Notes under the pieces: generated by a model
Told to the model about the DNA's origin: nothing
The model's input: only the letters and a program-made list of their open reading frames with translations
The model's database searches: none
Made by a program: the position numbers and the translations under genes
Shown here: positions 9,802 through 21,192 of the stretch, one piece after another
Position numbering within the stretch: the first letter of the stretch is position 1
Layout of the letters: each line of letters starts with the position of its first letter
Source: Rhizopus sp. PT2906
Lineage: Eukaryota > Mucoromycota > Mucoromycetes > Mucorales > Rhizopodaceae
Assembly: GCA_025529335.1 (NCBI GenBank)
Contig: JAMYHX010000503.1
Coordinates: 1-40,720, forward strand
DNA: 40,720 nucleotides
Direction of reading: 5' to 3'

Positions 9802-12349
9802 AGATTCCTTTGATTGTTGCTATATGGCTTCTAAATAACATGAGCTTTCTTCGACTCTGTTTTTCCATGTTGTCGGTTAGTAGTTCAGAGAATAGGTACT
9901 AAAGCAGTAAGATGCAGTACGGCTGATAGATGTTGTTGGTTACAATAAAAGTAAATTAGAACGCTAAAGAAAATAGAGATATGCCGACACAAATACTTAT
10001 ATTCTTTACGTTCTCTACAATTAGAAAAGAGCATCAATTTGAGCTCATAGTTTCCCACACTTAGAATGTGATGCTGTCTTCATACCATATGCAATAAATA
10101 AATAACAACATTTCTTTTCTTTTTCTCTTTTTCTTCTTCTTGAAAAGAACACAAAAACCAAGATGTGGACTTTGTATAATCATATTTACCTTGACGTTAT
10201 ACGTTCAAAAGCTTTGTTGGATGGCATCATAGGTAGTGGGTAGAGGTAGATGTGCTGTTATTTATTCTTATCCCAATAGGAAAAAACTGCTCCCTCTATA
10301 AAATGGACATACTGTCTTATCAGTAAGAAAGAACGCTCATTAAAAGGTTGAATAATCAAATCAATAAAAGATTGCAAAGACGCGCATAACGAAATCATAC
10401 AAACACAGAATGAGAGTAGGTCTCTCGAATGGCTATCTTCGATATCAAAATACGCGCCTATGTTGTCACAGCTTATCTTTTGTAAATGTGTATTTACCTT
10501 TGCGAAAAGATGCCAAATAAGCTTACAAATGTTTTCATCGTACCTTGACTCACCCTTTTTTCTTTCTTTGGATAATGGTAAAACAAGAGCAAGCTACTAG
10601 TGTTGACACATTACGCAACTTCCCTGTCATATCTTTCCTTCTTTTATAAATCTTCATAAGCGTATGTGAATGTACACTTATCCTGAGAAAGGACACTGCT
10701 TGCCTGCTTGCTTTCTTTTCCATATGACGTAGATAAACCAACGTCAGTAAAATAAGAATCAAAAGAGAGAAAGGAAAGGAAAGGAAAGGAAAAGGAAAAG
10801 GGAAAGAGGGATAAAGCCTTTTTTTTTTGTCCTTCTCCTTATTTTTGCTTGATCGACCAATGAGAACTAATCTTTGTTTGAAAGTATACGTTTCATGTTT
10901 TCTGTCCTTTTGAAGCAGATATCGCTTCAGTATGCAGAGTAATAATCATTCCAATGGTCTGATTATTATTAACAAGTTTTATGCGCTGCTTTTAGTTACT
11001 TTTTTAGAGACTTACATTAGATGACAAAAAACTAACCAGATCATACATTCTCTCTCAGTATTGCTTAAGCTTTACTAAAGCAATTCTCACCATGTAAGGA
11101 ATTTTTCAACTACTACTACTGAACTATATGTGAATTCATGTGATGTATCTTAATTTATCAGCTAAATGAGGCTTCACAGAATTAATTGCATTATGGAGAA
11201 AAAATTACAGAAAGGCATGTAGTTTCAGCAATATCTGACTACAGTACAATTTACATACGAAGAAAACCAACTATCCACTGCGATAACCAAGAGTATAAAG
11301 ATAGCCTGACAGACTATGAATGCGCGTCTGTGAATACTTTTAGCATACTATGGTCAGATGTTGGTGTGGTTAACAGCGCAATATATACTCGCCTGTTATT
11401 TACAATGTATTTATTGGATTTATTCGTCGACTACTAATATCAAATGGATGTCTTGATTATCCATAGCATTCGTAATGTTCACATTATCTTATTTTTCAAC
11501 TTTGTGATATGCTCTTGGAAAGGTGTATTAGTAAGGGAGAGCAACAACTTCATTTAGTGAATGAGACGCATAGATAATACAGAAACCTAGTAGAACTGTG
11601 TATAATTCACACTTCTGAGATACAAGCAGTTGCTCATGAGAGATGTGTCCGTACAGCGCCAATTGCTATAGTAATAGTTGTCATGCCATCGCTTCTGAAT
11701 ATGAGACACGTATAAGGATTTATTTAGGCACAAACGATAAAACTAGGTCAATTTCTGTCTTGTAAGGATTGGGTAATGACACAAAAACTTGGATAGACAA
11801 TCATAAACATGAAAGTTAAAAGCCAAGTAGTCCGGCACACAAACTTAATCTGTTGTACATGTTAAATAGCTTGCCGAAAAAACCCGGGGACTTTAGCAGC
11901 CAAGATTTTGCTCAATTAGAGATAAAATTGCTATTTTTCTGTAATACACAGATGAGATCTCTGTATATTCCAGTAGAAAAATGATACCGCTTAATGATTT
12001 CTATTATTAGTTTGTGTGATCCGAGAGAATGTTTGGGCCGCTGTGCTATGTAACATAAACATCTCTTGAGGCATGTTACAACTTGGCTAGGGCTGTATCT
12101 ATACCACAAGAATGGCATCAATGAGTAGTATTTTTTTTTCTCTGACTATTTTAGTAGATGGCTCTGACTGATTTTGGTCAGCAAAGCATCAAATTCGTCT
12201 TATTGGCATGCACAATGCTTTCTGTCATGTCTATGGTCACTTTTGAAGATAAAGTATAATGGCATTTAATAACGAGATTTATTTGGTAGATTAGAAGTAA
12301 TAGAGAGTAAAAGAAGCGACATATCTTGATGAAATTATTAATTAAGTGG
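9802..12349. other. Large gene-free stretch, possibly repeat-derived
   Basis: No gene with family features or coherent splicing is visible in about 2.5 kb. A purine tract (GGAAA repeats) lies at about 10767-10808. An open frame at 11186-11437 has no ATG at its start and no recognisable motif. Because this stretch adjoins the outer side of the inverted repeat, it may be part of a larger repeated or mobile element. Confidence 0.5.
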
Positions 12350-14116
12350 CTAACGTTTTGTTTCCGACCACAAGTAAGGTAAAATGGTAACGCATGCAGC
12401 ATATAATACAGTAAAGATCATGATAAAGCTGTGGTGAGCTCTTGACCAGCCATTACGTTTAGCTTCAATGTAAATTGCATGGAAAGCAACAACAAAGAAA
12501 TGATATACAAGGACCAAAGGGCGCTGAATTAAGCCTGATAGTAAACCAACGGGTTCTTCAATACATATACCTCCTAATTGGAAATAGCTAAAGCAACCAC
12601 GCTGCAGCACAGCCAAGTTATAGTCTTTTTTTTTTTAAAAAAAAAAGTTTGTTAGCACATACTCTAAAATATAAAGCACGTTTAAAATACCATCATTTGC
12701 CGCAAAAAGGCGATACAGGGCCATAGCGAGAACATTAATAGATGTGCAATATCTCTTTCTTTTCCAGTGGAACTTTTTCAATTGCTTCACGACTAGTTCT
12801 GAATCTGACAAATGAGGCACGTTTTCTGGTGATAACATTTTCTTGAGTATTACAACATCATTAAATGCTACTGTCATGCCTCCGCCAGTCAAGGGATGCC
12901 TTATGTTCATAGCATCGCCCAGTACAATCATTCCTTCGGTTTGGTTCATAGTAGGAGGTAAGAACCCATTTGGCATAGATCTTAGCCTTTCTGTCTCCAA
13001 TGCTTCTAAAAATTTTGGCTATTACATAAATACCATAATCAGTTGGACTCTGCTACGTATATATTCATTGCAACTTACACGAATACTATCAGGTAGCTCT
13101 GGGGCGACCACTTGCTCCATGTATTTTTTCAAATCACCGTTAGAGGCAGAGGGTAATTTGCCGGGAATATCAACTAATATACGTGTATCATGCGTGCTAA
13201 TTTGATACATAAGGATAGGAGAAGGCTTTGCAAGAACAACATGCCCATGGTTAGGAAATGGCAACTCCAAGTCTTTCATGACAAACCTATTTCATGGTTT
13301 AAAAGATCGCTTCCCTATACTATCAAGCTCAATCATTACCCTACAAAGTTTGATCTAACATCGGGTGTCTTTTCAGTGATCTCTTTTCTAAATTTCGAAA
13401 ATATGCCATCACAGACAATTGTCAAGGGAGCATAAAACTGTATACTGACATCAGCCTTTTATGTTTTTTTTCCCCCTTTACCCTAATTTACCTTGAATTC
13501 TTGTCCTGATTTATCTTGTGCACTAACACCTACTACTCTATTTGCTCCTTCTATCTGATGCTCTTTTATCAGTGTGTTAACAGTAAGTTCTCTGATGTCC
13601 ACACTATATAAAAAAATGGGGAGGGAAAATCAATAGGTATCACAAATAACATGGAACCATTTTTTTTTGGATAAAATGATTTACTTTTCGGTGGCCCTAG
13701 CAGCTTTTCTTAGGTTATTAATAAATCGTCCATGATGAAAGGACTTGCCAACAGCAGGCTTTTCTGTTAACTCGTCATTAGGATACGGAATATGGACTGT
13801 TTCTCCGTTATATATCACGCCGTAGCCATAGCAAGGAATACCATCGATACCTTCGACACAGTCTAAACACTTGGTTATCAGTTCACCGCCAGTGTTGTAT
13901 TTCTTCAAGTGTACCTTGTAAGCCAAGTTCTTTCAAGGCATTGATTCCTCCAGGTTGCAGTAGCTCTCCAACGATTCTATCTGGTTCTGCAAGATCACGT
14001 TCAAGTAACAGAACCTTTCTGCCGTCTGAACCAAATGCTCGAGCTGCTGAGCATCCAACAATCCCAGCACCAACAATGATGAGATCATATTCTGTGATGG
14101 GCTCTGATGGTGACAT
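12350..14116 (-). CDS. ERG1: Squalene epoxidase (squalene monooxygenase)
   Basis: A seven-exon gene (14116-13915, 13862-13685, 13603-13492, 13437-13340, 13286-13079, 13018-12691, 12624-12350) encoding 466 aa, close to the usual fungal length. It oxidises squalene to 2,3-oxidosqualene with FAD, the first oxygenation in ergosterol synthesis, at the ER membrane. Visible signatures: the FAD dinucleotide motif IIVGAGIVG (about 13-21), DRIVGELLQPGG (about 46-57), DCVEGID, the second FAD motif VLGDAMNIRHPLTGGGMTVA (about 298-317), and LQRGCFSYFQLGG followed by GPVGLLSGL-type residues (here EPVGLLSGL). Two hydrophobic C-terminal helices come next. The start at MSPSEPITEYD is the first ATG; an acceptor-like TTTCAG just before it leaves room for a 5' UTR intron. 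The upstream CACGTG palindrome is a candidate sterol or bHLH regulatory site. Confidence 0.97.
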
Positions 14117-14225
14117 TGTATATTTGGGCCTGAAATGAAGAAACAATAAAAAAAAAAGGCTGTCAGAATTTAATTAGGAGGGACTGAAAACTATCTGTTC
14201 TTTAAACTTTTTCCAATGGCGCACA

Positions 14226-14241
14226 TATTTCACGTGAAATA
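14226..14241. promoter_or_regulatory. 16-bp perfect palindrome with CACGTG core upstream of ERG1
   Basis: The sequence TATTTCACGTGAAATA is a perfect 16-bp dyad around an E-box. It lies 110 bp upstream of the ERG1 start codon and 13 bp beyond the stop codon of the neighbouring poly(A) polymerase gene, in a gap of only 137 bp. Basic helix-loop-helix factors, including SREBP-type sterol regulators, bind E-boxes as dimers. The link to ERG1 control is inference. Confidence 0.5.
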
Positions 14242-14253
14242 ATAAAAGTTACT

Positions 14254-15876
14254 TTATTCGCTTAAAGTTATTAGATCATCATATACACGTCGCATATGCT
14301 CTCTATGCTGGACTGTTTCTGGGTGAATGTACATACAAGCAGCAAGTAAGGATTTGCTGTAAAGACTATAGTTGCTAAATGCACTGGCATAGTTATAATT
14401 GTGCTGCTTCAATCTTGCATTTAATCTGCATGCTTTTCTATATATTGATACATATCCATAATGAAAGTTTTTTGCTACTGTTTTGGATTTAAAAGATTTG
14501 ACACCCAGATCATTGCTTGAATCCTGAGGATCAATAATTGTATATGTTTTCCAATTCTCATACTTTTAAAAAGTTAACGTTTATACAAAGCTATACATCT
14601 TCTTTTTCTCTCTCTCTCTCTCTTACCTTCCTAAAGTACTCTCCTTCTCCTTGTACATCAATGCCAACATCATCAATATTAAATTTTGAGCCGTACAGCT
14701 GTAAGAAATCTGAAAAAAGAGGTGCAAGATTTTTCATGGGGTCTATCTGACGTGTAGCTACTTTTGGATGTCTCTGTTGCAGATATTACTACTATTGTTA
14801 TTTGTAAGTCAACAATGGTATTTACCTGAAGAAAGCTGACAACCATACAGACGATAGCATATCCACCTAGACCGCCAGTGAATACTTCATTCGGTTCGTA
14901 CAACGACAGAAAATGCTTAACGAGCAAGGTTAATGGACAAGCTGCAGGATAATCATGCAGCATTCTGTTCACAATACTTGCACTTCTGACCCCATTGTCT
15001 GAATTCATAACAATATCTACTTTGATATTGGAAAGCTTGTCTTCAAACTTTAATACAGGTACCTACAACAAAAAACATCAGTGGTCCCCTTTCTTTGCTT
15101 ATTAACAGAAAACAAGCTTGCCTTGGCTTTCGCTATGAGCGTATAATCATCACAGATATTTGCTTCTCTTAGGGTTGAAGCTACGGCGCGTAAAGTGAAA
15201 CGTGGTGTTGGAGGTGAACATCCAATACTGATATCTATATCACTTTTTACGCATTGTAAGAATAGCGTTCTGTTATATAATAATTTGTCCTACCCAGAGA
15301 AAAGGTAAACGCCAGTAGCAAAGCTTCCAAACACATCGACTCCTGCATCTGGCCATCTTTTGTGGATTGCATTTCTAATCCGAGTGACCAAGAACTCCCT
15401 CAGTGCGATCTCGTTTTCTTTAGGGGCAATGTAGTCCACAAATCGTTCTACTTCTTTTTGATATCTATCATTATACGATCAGCAACCATTTACAATTGAT
15501 ATTTCCCACTTACAACTGAGCCACGCTGACTTTATCTTGATGGGTGAATGGATCAGCACAGTGCATCCAAGGATATAAGTAATCGTATTGAGTATCGTAA
15601 ACATCAATATCACTTTCATCCTCTGGTTCTCTTTTTTCTTTCAATTCTTGTCTCTCTTGGTATCTACGCTGCTGTCTGCTCACTTTTGGAATGGGTATAA
15701 AGTCTTCTTCGATAGCATTAGGACTAGGAGAGCGATCTATGAATGATATTATTTCTCTGTTATTGGATCGTATATAAAGATCGACTACCATCACTTATCA
15801 AGCTGCCTTCACTTGAATCTATCCTTTGTCTAGTGTTTGATTGCTTCTGCTTTCCTTTAAATTTTCTCTTGCTCAT
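14254..15876 (-). CDS. Trf4/5-type non-canonical poly(A) polymerase
   Basis: Seven exons (15876-15789, 15736-15514, 15464-15294, 15242-15122, 15062-14826, 14773-14627, 14562-14254) encode 431 aa. The family adds short oligo(A) tails to nuclear RNAs for exosome decay (TRAMP complex in yeast, PAPD5/7 in animals). The nucleotidyltransferase motif GSFATGVYLFSGDIDIS is complete, with catalytic D162 and D164, and the third carboxylate is D217 in IKVDIVMN. The central LHDYPAACPLTLLVKHFL and GGLGGYAIVCMVVSFLQ helices and the nucleotide-recognition segment FLQLYGSKFNIDDVGI are typical. The N-terminus is basic (MSKRKFKGKQKQ) and probably nuclear-targeting. Intron 4 uses a GC donor (AAG|GCAAGC), and intron 6 starts with a (GA)n run. 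It is head-to-tail with ERG1, 137 bp apart. Confidence 0.95.
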
Positions 15877-16509
15877 TTATAAGATAAAAAAGTAGATACA
15901 ACACACCTATACACACACACACGGCGCGCCGCTTAAAGAAAAGGGGGGTTTTGCTTCACAAGCCACAGCTATCATGCGGTGGTGACACAAATCCAAAAAG
16001 GGAAGGACTTTCGACATGTTGACATCCAAGAGTCTTTTTCTCTCTCTCTCTCTTAAAGGCATGTATTAGTATCATTGGACATACTTTGGATTTATATTGG
16101 ATTATTTTTGCTTCGTTTGTTTTATTTTTAAGAGTTAAAGGCAATAACGATCTTATTAGTAGAAAGAATGGCTGGCATGGCGCGTTTTGTTAAATAGTAT
16201 GAGTAAGCCCTTGCAAAGATATGCCAAAGACAAGAATAACGATTATCAAAGTTTTACTACTGTCTAGAACATTCACATATGAGTTTTTTAGCCGGTTTTA
16301 AATGCTTATCCTTCGGGCGTAGTAGGTATTTAAAAAAAAAAAAAAAAGACAAAATCCCCCCTCATGAGCTAGAACAGTCCATTTTGGATGCAATTGATCA
16401 AGAAACATCTCTTTAGTATCAAAGCGTATCATCCTTAAAGGTATTAACATAATAAAAAAAATACGCTAGTAGAAGATTATATTGGGTAATCGAGGAAGGA
16501 TAGGTTGTA
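15877..16509. other. Intergenic, promoter side of the poly(A) polymerase gene
   Basis: This contains a (CA)n run with a GGCGCGCC site near 15911-15930, a (CT)n run near 16037-16054 and an A-run near 16331-16346. I see no coding region. Confidence 0.55.
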
Positions 16510-16837
16510 TCATTTTAATTTATGTATTTCAACCTTGGCAGTATCAAGCTCTGCTTGTAGCTGTTTTTACAGTTAAAATAAGGGAAATTTGATGTATGTA
16601 CGCTGTTTCTAATTAAGGTAAAAGTATAGAAAGCTCGTTCACTTTTTTTTCAAAAAAAAAATCGAGACATTCACCTTTTCGATTAGTGCAACATCAACTT
16701 ACACCAGATTGGAATTTTGACTTTCCAGAAACAGTGCAAATGGTCCCTGGCTTACTTTGCTGTATATCAAATAAAGTTACAGCAAAACGATGTGCCACAG
16801 ACAGGGTCACAGGAACTAAACCAAAAAAAAAAGACAT
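16510..16837 (-). CDS. Small two-exon gene of unknown function (61 aa)
   Basis: Exon 1 (16837-16703) encodes MSFFFGLVPVTLSVAHRFAV and on to KFQSG. A 142-nt intron (GTAAGT...AAACAG) is removed, and exon 2 (16560-16510) ends DTAKVEIHKLK-stop, for 61 aa. The N-terminal 24 residues are hydrophobic and could be a membrane anchor or signal; the tail is a charged helix. A strong acceptor-like CTCTTTGTAG lies just before the ATG, so an upstream non-coding or coding exon is possible. The tail sequence has a partial match at 5147-5163. The family is not recognised. Confidence 0.4.
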
Positions 16838-17972
16838 CCTGTTCTACAAAGAGAGAAAGGAAAAAAAAATAAAAACAAAAGTACGCCGTAGTTAACTGGG
16901 GCGTCAGTTGAAGATAAATAATAGGCGGGGGGAAAAAGGATTGTCTGTGTAGTTAGGATAGGATATGTGTGTAATATTTATATAATCAGACTATACAATC
17001 TCACACTGGTTAAGAAAGGTAATAGACATATTAGATACCATTGATAGATAGATAGAGAGAGAGAATATTATCCATGAAATCAGCATTACATGTAAAGAAG
17101 CACAGACTATTGATCTAGATGATGGGTATATCGGGTTACTCCATAGAGCATATAAAGGGCTAGAATACTTATTGTTTATGTTTGTTAAATGGTATAGTAC
17201 CAAACGATGAGAAGGGGGAGGGGAAGCAAAGTAAACAAACAAGGGAACGCCAAAGCTAAGTAATTGTTCATATGTGATGCTATTCCTAAATCATCTAGGA
17301 TTAGCAAGCAGTTTCCTGTCAAAGTATAGAGCAGGTGCAACCCTATGCTATGCACATGTTATGGTGCACTTATAATTTGTTAGTTTAATAAACCTAATAC
17401 CTGCTAAACATTGTTTGCTTTCTTTTTTTTACATAAAGCAAGAAGAAGCGACAATGGACATTTATACGAATGTTTTCATTTAATAGCAAGAAAAACCTGT
17501 TTTTTGGTGCCTTATTTCTTCGTTACTGTTTACAATATGTCAATAATGTCATAAGATTTATTATGTGCCTAAACTATCCAAATGGCACAGGTCATACTAA
17601 TTTACCGCATTTGGCGTATTTATTCGGCTTTACTAATAATGAAATGCCACAATAAATAAAGTAACGGAAGATCGATACAAAAAAGAAAATCAAAAGCACA
17701 GAATTAAAGTTAAGTAACCTTGAAATTTTTATACCAAAAGTGACATCAGTACATATCCGCAGACATACCACATATTGGTAGACATTTGCATATACAAGGA
17801 AGGAATACGATGAGATATAGACAAAAGCAGAGACATAAATCAAACGAGAAAGAGAGAAAGAAAGGAAGTATATACATATATATATCTGTGCGGTATATAC
17901 GTACAAAAGGAATAAAAAGAAGGAGATCGCTACGGCTCCCCAAGCTCAAATCCAATATTATTTCCGCCGTGA
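16838..17972. other. Gene-free stretch with simple repeats
   Basis: It contains a GATA/GAGA microsatellite at about 17043-17064 and a TATA-rich run near 17871-17884. Overlapping ORFs at 17592-17983 are hydrophobic or basic low-complexity frames on both strands and look like chance. The right end is the promoter of the 18029 gene. Confidence 0.55.
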
Positions 17973-17982
17973 TATATAAATA
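17973..17982 (+). promoter_or_regulatory. TATA box of the zinc-knuckle microgene
   Basis: TATATAAATA lies 47 bp before the ATG at 18029, followed by a pyrimidine-rich leader (CTCTTCTTTCCTTCC). This is a textbook strong core promoter layout and is the main reason to treat the tiny downstream ORF as a real gene. Confidence 0.55.
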
Positions 17983-18028
17983 ACCTCAAATTATTTTCAA
18001 CTCTTCTTTCCTTCCGCACATCATTACT

Positions 18029-18176
18029 ATGTCTCAGTATATCAAACCTTTAAACCTACAAGGCGGTGAATGGTAAGCAAAAGAATGAAATAAGAGAACA
18101 TGTGTCTTATTCTTTTTCTAGTTCTTGGTGTGGTAAATACGGCCATAAAAGACCCACCTGTCCATTACTCAAGTAA
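18029..18176 (+). CDS. 32-residue CCHC zinc-knuckle protein
   Basis: Two exons: 18029-18072 and 18122-18176, joined by a 49-nt intron (GTAAGC...TTCTAG). The product starts MSQYIKPLNLQGGE and then contains a complete zinc knuckle C15-x2-C18-x4-H23-x4-C28 (CSWCGKYGHKRPTC), ending PLLK. Importantly, the first Cys codon is created by the splice junction (TG|T), so the knuckle exists only in the spliced message. CCHC knuckles bind single-stranded RNA or DNA, and they occur in Gag proteins and in cellular RNA-binding proteins. A whole protein of this size is unusual. It could instead be a remnant exon of a retroelement Gag, but the TATA box and intron argue for a working gene. Confidence 0.55.
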
Positions 18177-21023
18177 AGAAAAGAAACACCTTTACTCCAT
18201 ATCCTATTCGCTTCTGTATTCGCTCTTTATTTTTCCCGTGACATTATCATTCACCAACACTCAACTCTTCCAAAAAGCAAGAAAAATAGATTTTTTCCTC
18301 TTCCTAAAAGCAATCCCTTGTATATACATAAATTCATATAAGTCGTTGTATTCTTTTCCTATGTCCTAAAAGTATCTTCACAATAAAAAAAAACTGTTAA
18401 TATGTGTATTCCTTTTATGGATTGTGTTGCATTCATTTATAGCGTGTCAATTTCAATTCGTTTTCAGGTCAATCGAGATGACAGGTTAAGGTTTATGTTC
18501 CATAGGGATCAGAGAACAAAACATTCTTTTAGGCAAAAAAAGTCATCCACAAGTATTTTGTGAAACAATATTAAAAGAAGGAGAGGATCACTTGGAAACA
18601 AGAGAGATTCATACATACAAAATCACCACCATCGCTTTATTAATCCCTAGCTTGTCCTTTTAGGGGGGGAGGGGATTTCCTTTTGTATATGTAAGATAGT
18701 ATCCTTTGCCTTTCTCGGAATCGGAAACGATAGTCTTGACACGAATATCACATTGTTACACCAAGATAAATAAACATAGCGCCCACTGTAGTTTTTGGGT
18801 GCTACAGATAGCGCAGCTAAAAAAAGGAGATAAAAATCAGTCTATTTAAAATGGAACATATGATACGTTATATGTTAAAATAAGCTTGCTTTCAGAATTG
18901 ATGTTTTGTTACACTATGTTACCAGTTGAAAAAAAAAAAAGAGAGAGACTTGTAGCCGTTTCCCAAGGTGGAGGCTACAAAGGATCGACCTCAACTTTTA
19001 AAAAAGAGTATGATCGAATTACAAGTAGGGCTTTTTGTAAATAATACTAGTAAATCTAGCGTAATACTATTGTTAATATATATGTTGCTCATGTCCAGGC
19101 AGTGGAAAAAAGGGGACATGGTCTGGGCTTTTGCATAACTTTGTTTGCTCGAAAATGATAAATGTCATCCAAACTCAGTCTGTTCCATTTCACAAATACT
19201 TGGCCGGAACCGCTGGCGTTTTGTTTTCCCTCAATCTCTAATAAGGTCGGCGATAACAGCAATAAAAGAAAAAGGCATTTCGTTTGTTCGCTCGAAATGT
19301 AAGTACCTGATGGACCGTGCTGTCTTCTGTTTACTACTTTTTATTGTTTAATGTTCATTGTAATTCAAGAGTTATTCTATTTGCTCAATTGAAATAAATG
19401 AACAATGTCCCTACTCGCTTCTAAAATACCGCGTTACGTCAAAAAAGATTCCTTCTTACTATGATTCAAGCTGAAATCATTATAATTCTCTATTCCTAAT
19501 TCGAGCTCCCTTTATTCATGTCATTCTCTGACAAACGTCATGTATTTCTTAAGAATTAATTCAAGGCAAAAAAATTTACTACGTAATGAACTAAAAGTAC
19601 GTTTATCAAAGTCCTCCCCACCGTTTTTTAATTACTGTTCCCTTGATCCGTTATTATTTCTTTTCCCGCGAATCGTTGTAAACTTCTTTGGTTAGTTTCG
19701 ATGGGGTTGTTCTAGGTCGTACATAGAATACCTCTTGCTTGTGAAATTCAATAAAGAATAATTTTGTCCTGGTGCCTCATCCCTGTCCTTCATCATACTC
19801 CGGAACAAAATGCTTCTGATCCCATTTTGACACTTTTACATTTTGATACAGTTGAGGCAACACAGAGCTCCTCCCCCGAGACATGTCCGAGGATGGGTGC
19901 CACATGCCGTCATTTACAGGTAACAAAAAATTAAAGGAATACGAGCAAGAGTGATGCCTATCCTGTCTGTAGGACGCATAATGTCATTTTATGCGCTGTT
20001 TTTGTTTAAGCTAAGGAAGGGAAAACGAGAAGAAAGCTTTGGCCACACTAATGTTGAAAGCCCGATAATCATATGACCAAAGTTTCTATAGCAATTCTAC
20101 ATTTTAAAAAATCTCCGAGAGAGTTAAAAGTAGAGTCAACGAGGGTGTAGTCGTCGTTTATTATGGTTTGATGATACAAGAACAAGTCGGAAGCGGTGTG
20201 TTTTATGTAAAGATGACAAGTGCTACGGAAGGGTAGCACGTATCACTGATTTTCACTTGAATTAATGGGTCAAGGCAAAAAGGCAAAGCACGGGCCATAT
20301 TTCCATCCAAGTCAATACGAGAAAAAATTTTTTCCTACCCTTTCTATGGGGGGAGTTTTCAAGGCAAAAAAAAAGGGGGAAGGGGGGAAAAGGAAAGAGA
20401 AGGGGCTTAAAGAAAGATCACATCAAAAAGGAGACAAGGGTCAACAGGCTTGCGGTTCACTTATCACGTTGGAACAACAAAAAAAGAAGTTCCCTTTAAA
20501 CTTGTTTTATAAACTTACACGATTTCATTCCTTACGCCTTGTTTGCATCATCAAGATATAAAAAAGGGTGTGCAATAAAGGGGGGGGGACACGAGTTACG
20601 ATTGTTTCAAGTGTACAGCAATGGGTTCTCCCTGCATATGCTTGGAACATTAGATGTATTATGCCAATGTAAATATCCAAAGAGACCATTCATTTATCAA
20701 TAAAGTAATTTCATCTTAAAATACAAGGAAAACGCACGCAATGATCAAAAGTAACAATCATACAATATGAGATCATTTCCACACTCGATTGACGTATCAG
20801 TAAGTATATAAAAAAAGGAGAGGGGATGATTTTAATGAAAATCGCTTTCTTCACATCCCCTTGTTTCTAAGTTAGTCTCCTTTTTATATAAAAACGATTT
20901 CTTTTTTATTTCTTATTTATTCTTTCAATTCCTCTTTCTTTTTTACTGCCGGAATATATAAAATACATCAAAGATAACTAAAGTAGCTGCTTCCATCATC
21001 TCTCTTCCTTCTTCTTTTTGTCA
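18177..21023. other. Large intergenic region upstream of the 21024 gene
   Basis: About 2.8 kb without a supported gene. A possible hairpin lies at 18777-18814 (GCGC...CTGTAG, loop, CTACAG...GCGC). G-runs occur at about 18664-18674, 20347-20353 and 20580-20589. A lysine-rich ORF at 20265-20561 begins with ATG but is made largely of purine-run codons; I do not support it. A TATATAAAATA element at 20955-20965 with a long C/T-rich leader is the probable core promoter of the next gene. A regulatory gene with a long upstream region would fit. Confidence 0.45.
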
Positions 21024-21161
21024 ATGACATTTGATCGAACAAGAGAAGAAGAGGAGCCCTCCTCAATGTTATTTAATAACGATTTATGGACACCGCAACC
21101 CATGACGGACTATAGTTCGACAAATATGCAGTTAGATATGCCACTGCCGGCAGTGTCATCT

Positions 21162-21192
<31 letters not shown>

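Noticed and set aside
11186..11437. 83-codon open frame in the 9.8-12.3 kb desert
   Set aside because: No ATG at the start, no recognisable motif, no splicing partner.
17592..17983. Overlapping hydrophobic and basic ORFs
   Set aside because: Low-complexity AT-rich frames on both strands with no splice context or motifs; the region is better read as the promoter of the 18029 gene.
18777..18814. Hairpin GCGC...CTGTAG / CTACAG...GCGC as an ncRNA gene
   Set aside because: Short stem with internal mismatches and no promoter or conserved RNA motif; kept only as a note in the intergenic entry.
20265..20561. 98-aa Lys/Gly-rich plus-strand ORF
   Set aside because: Starts with ATG but is built from purine runs, has no motif and sits in what looks like the long promoter of the 21024 gene. 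Not disproved, only unsupported.
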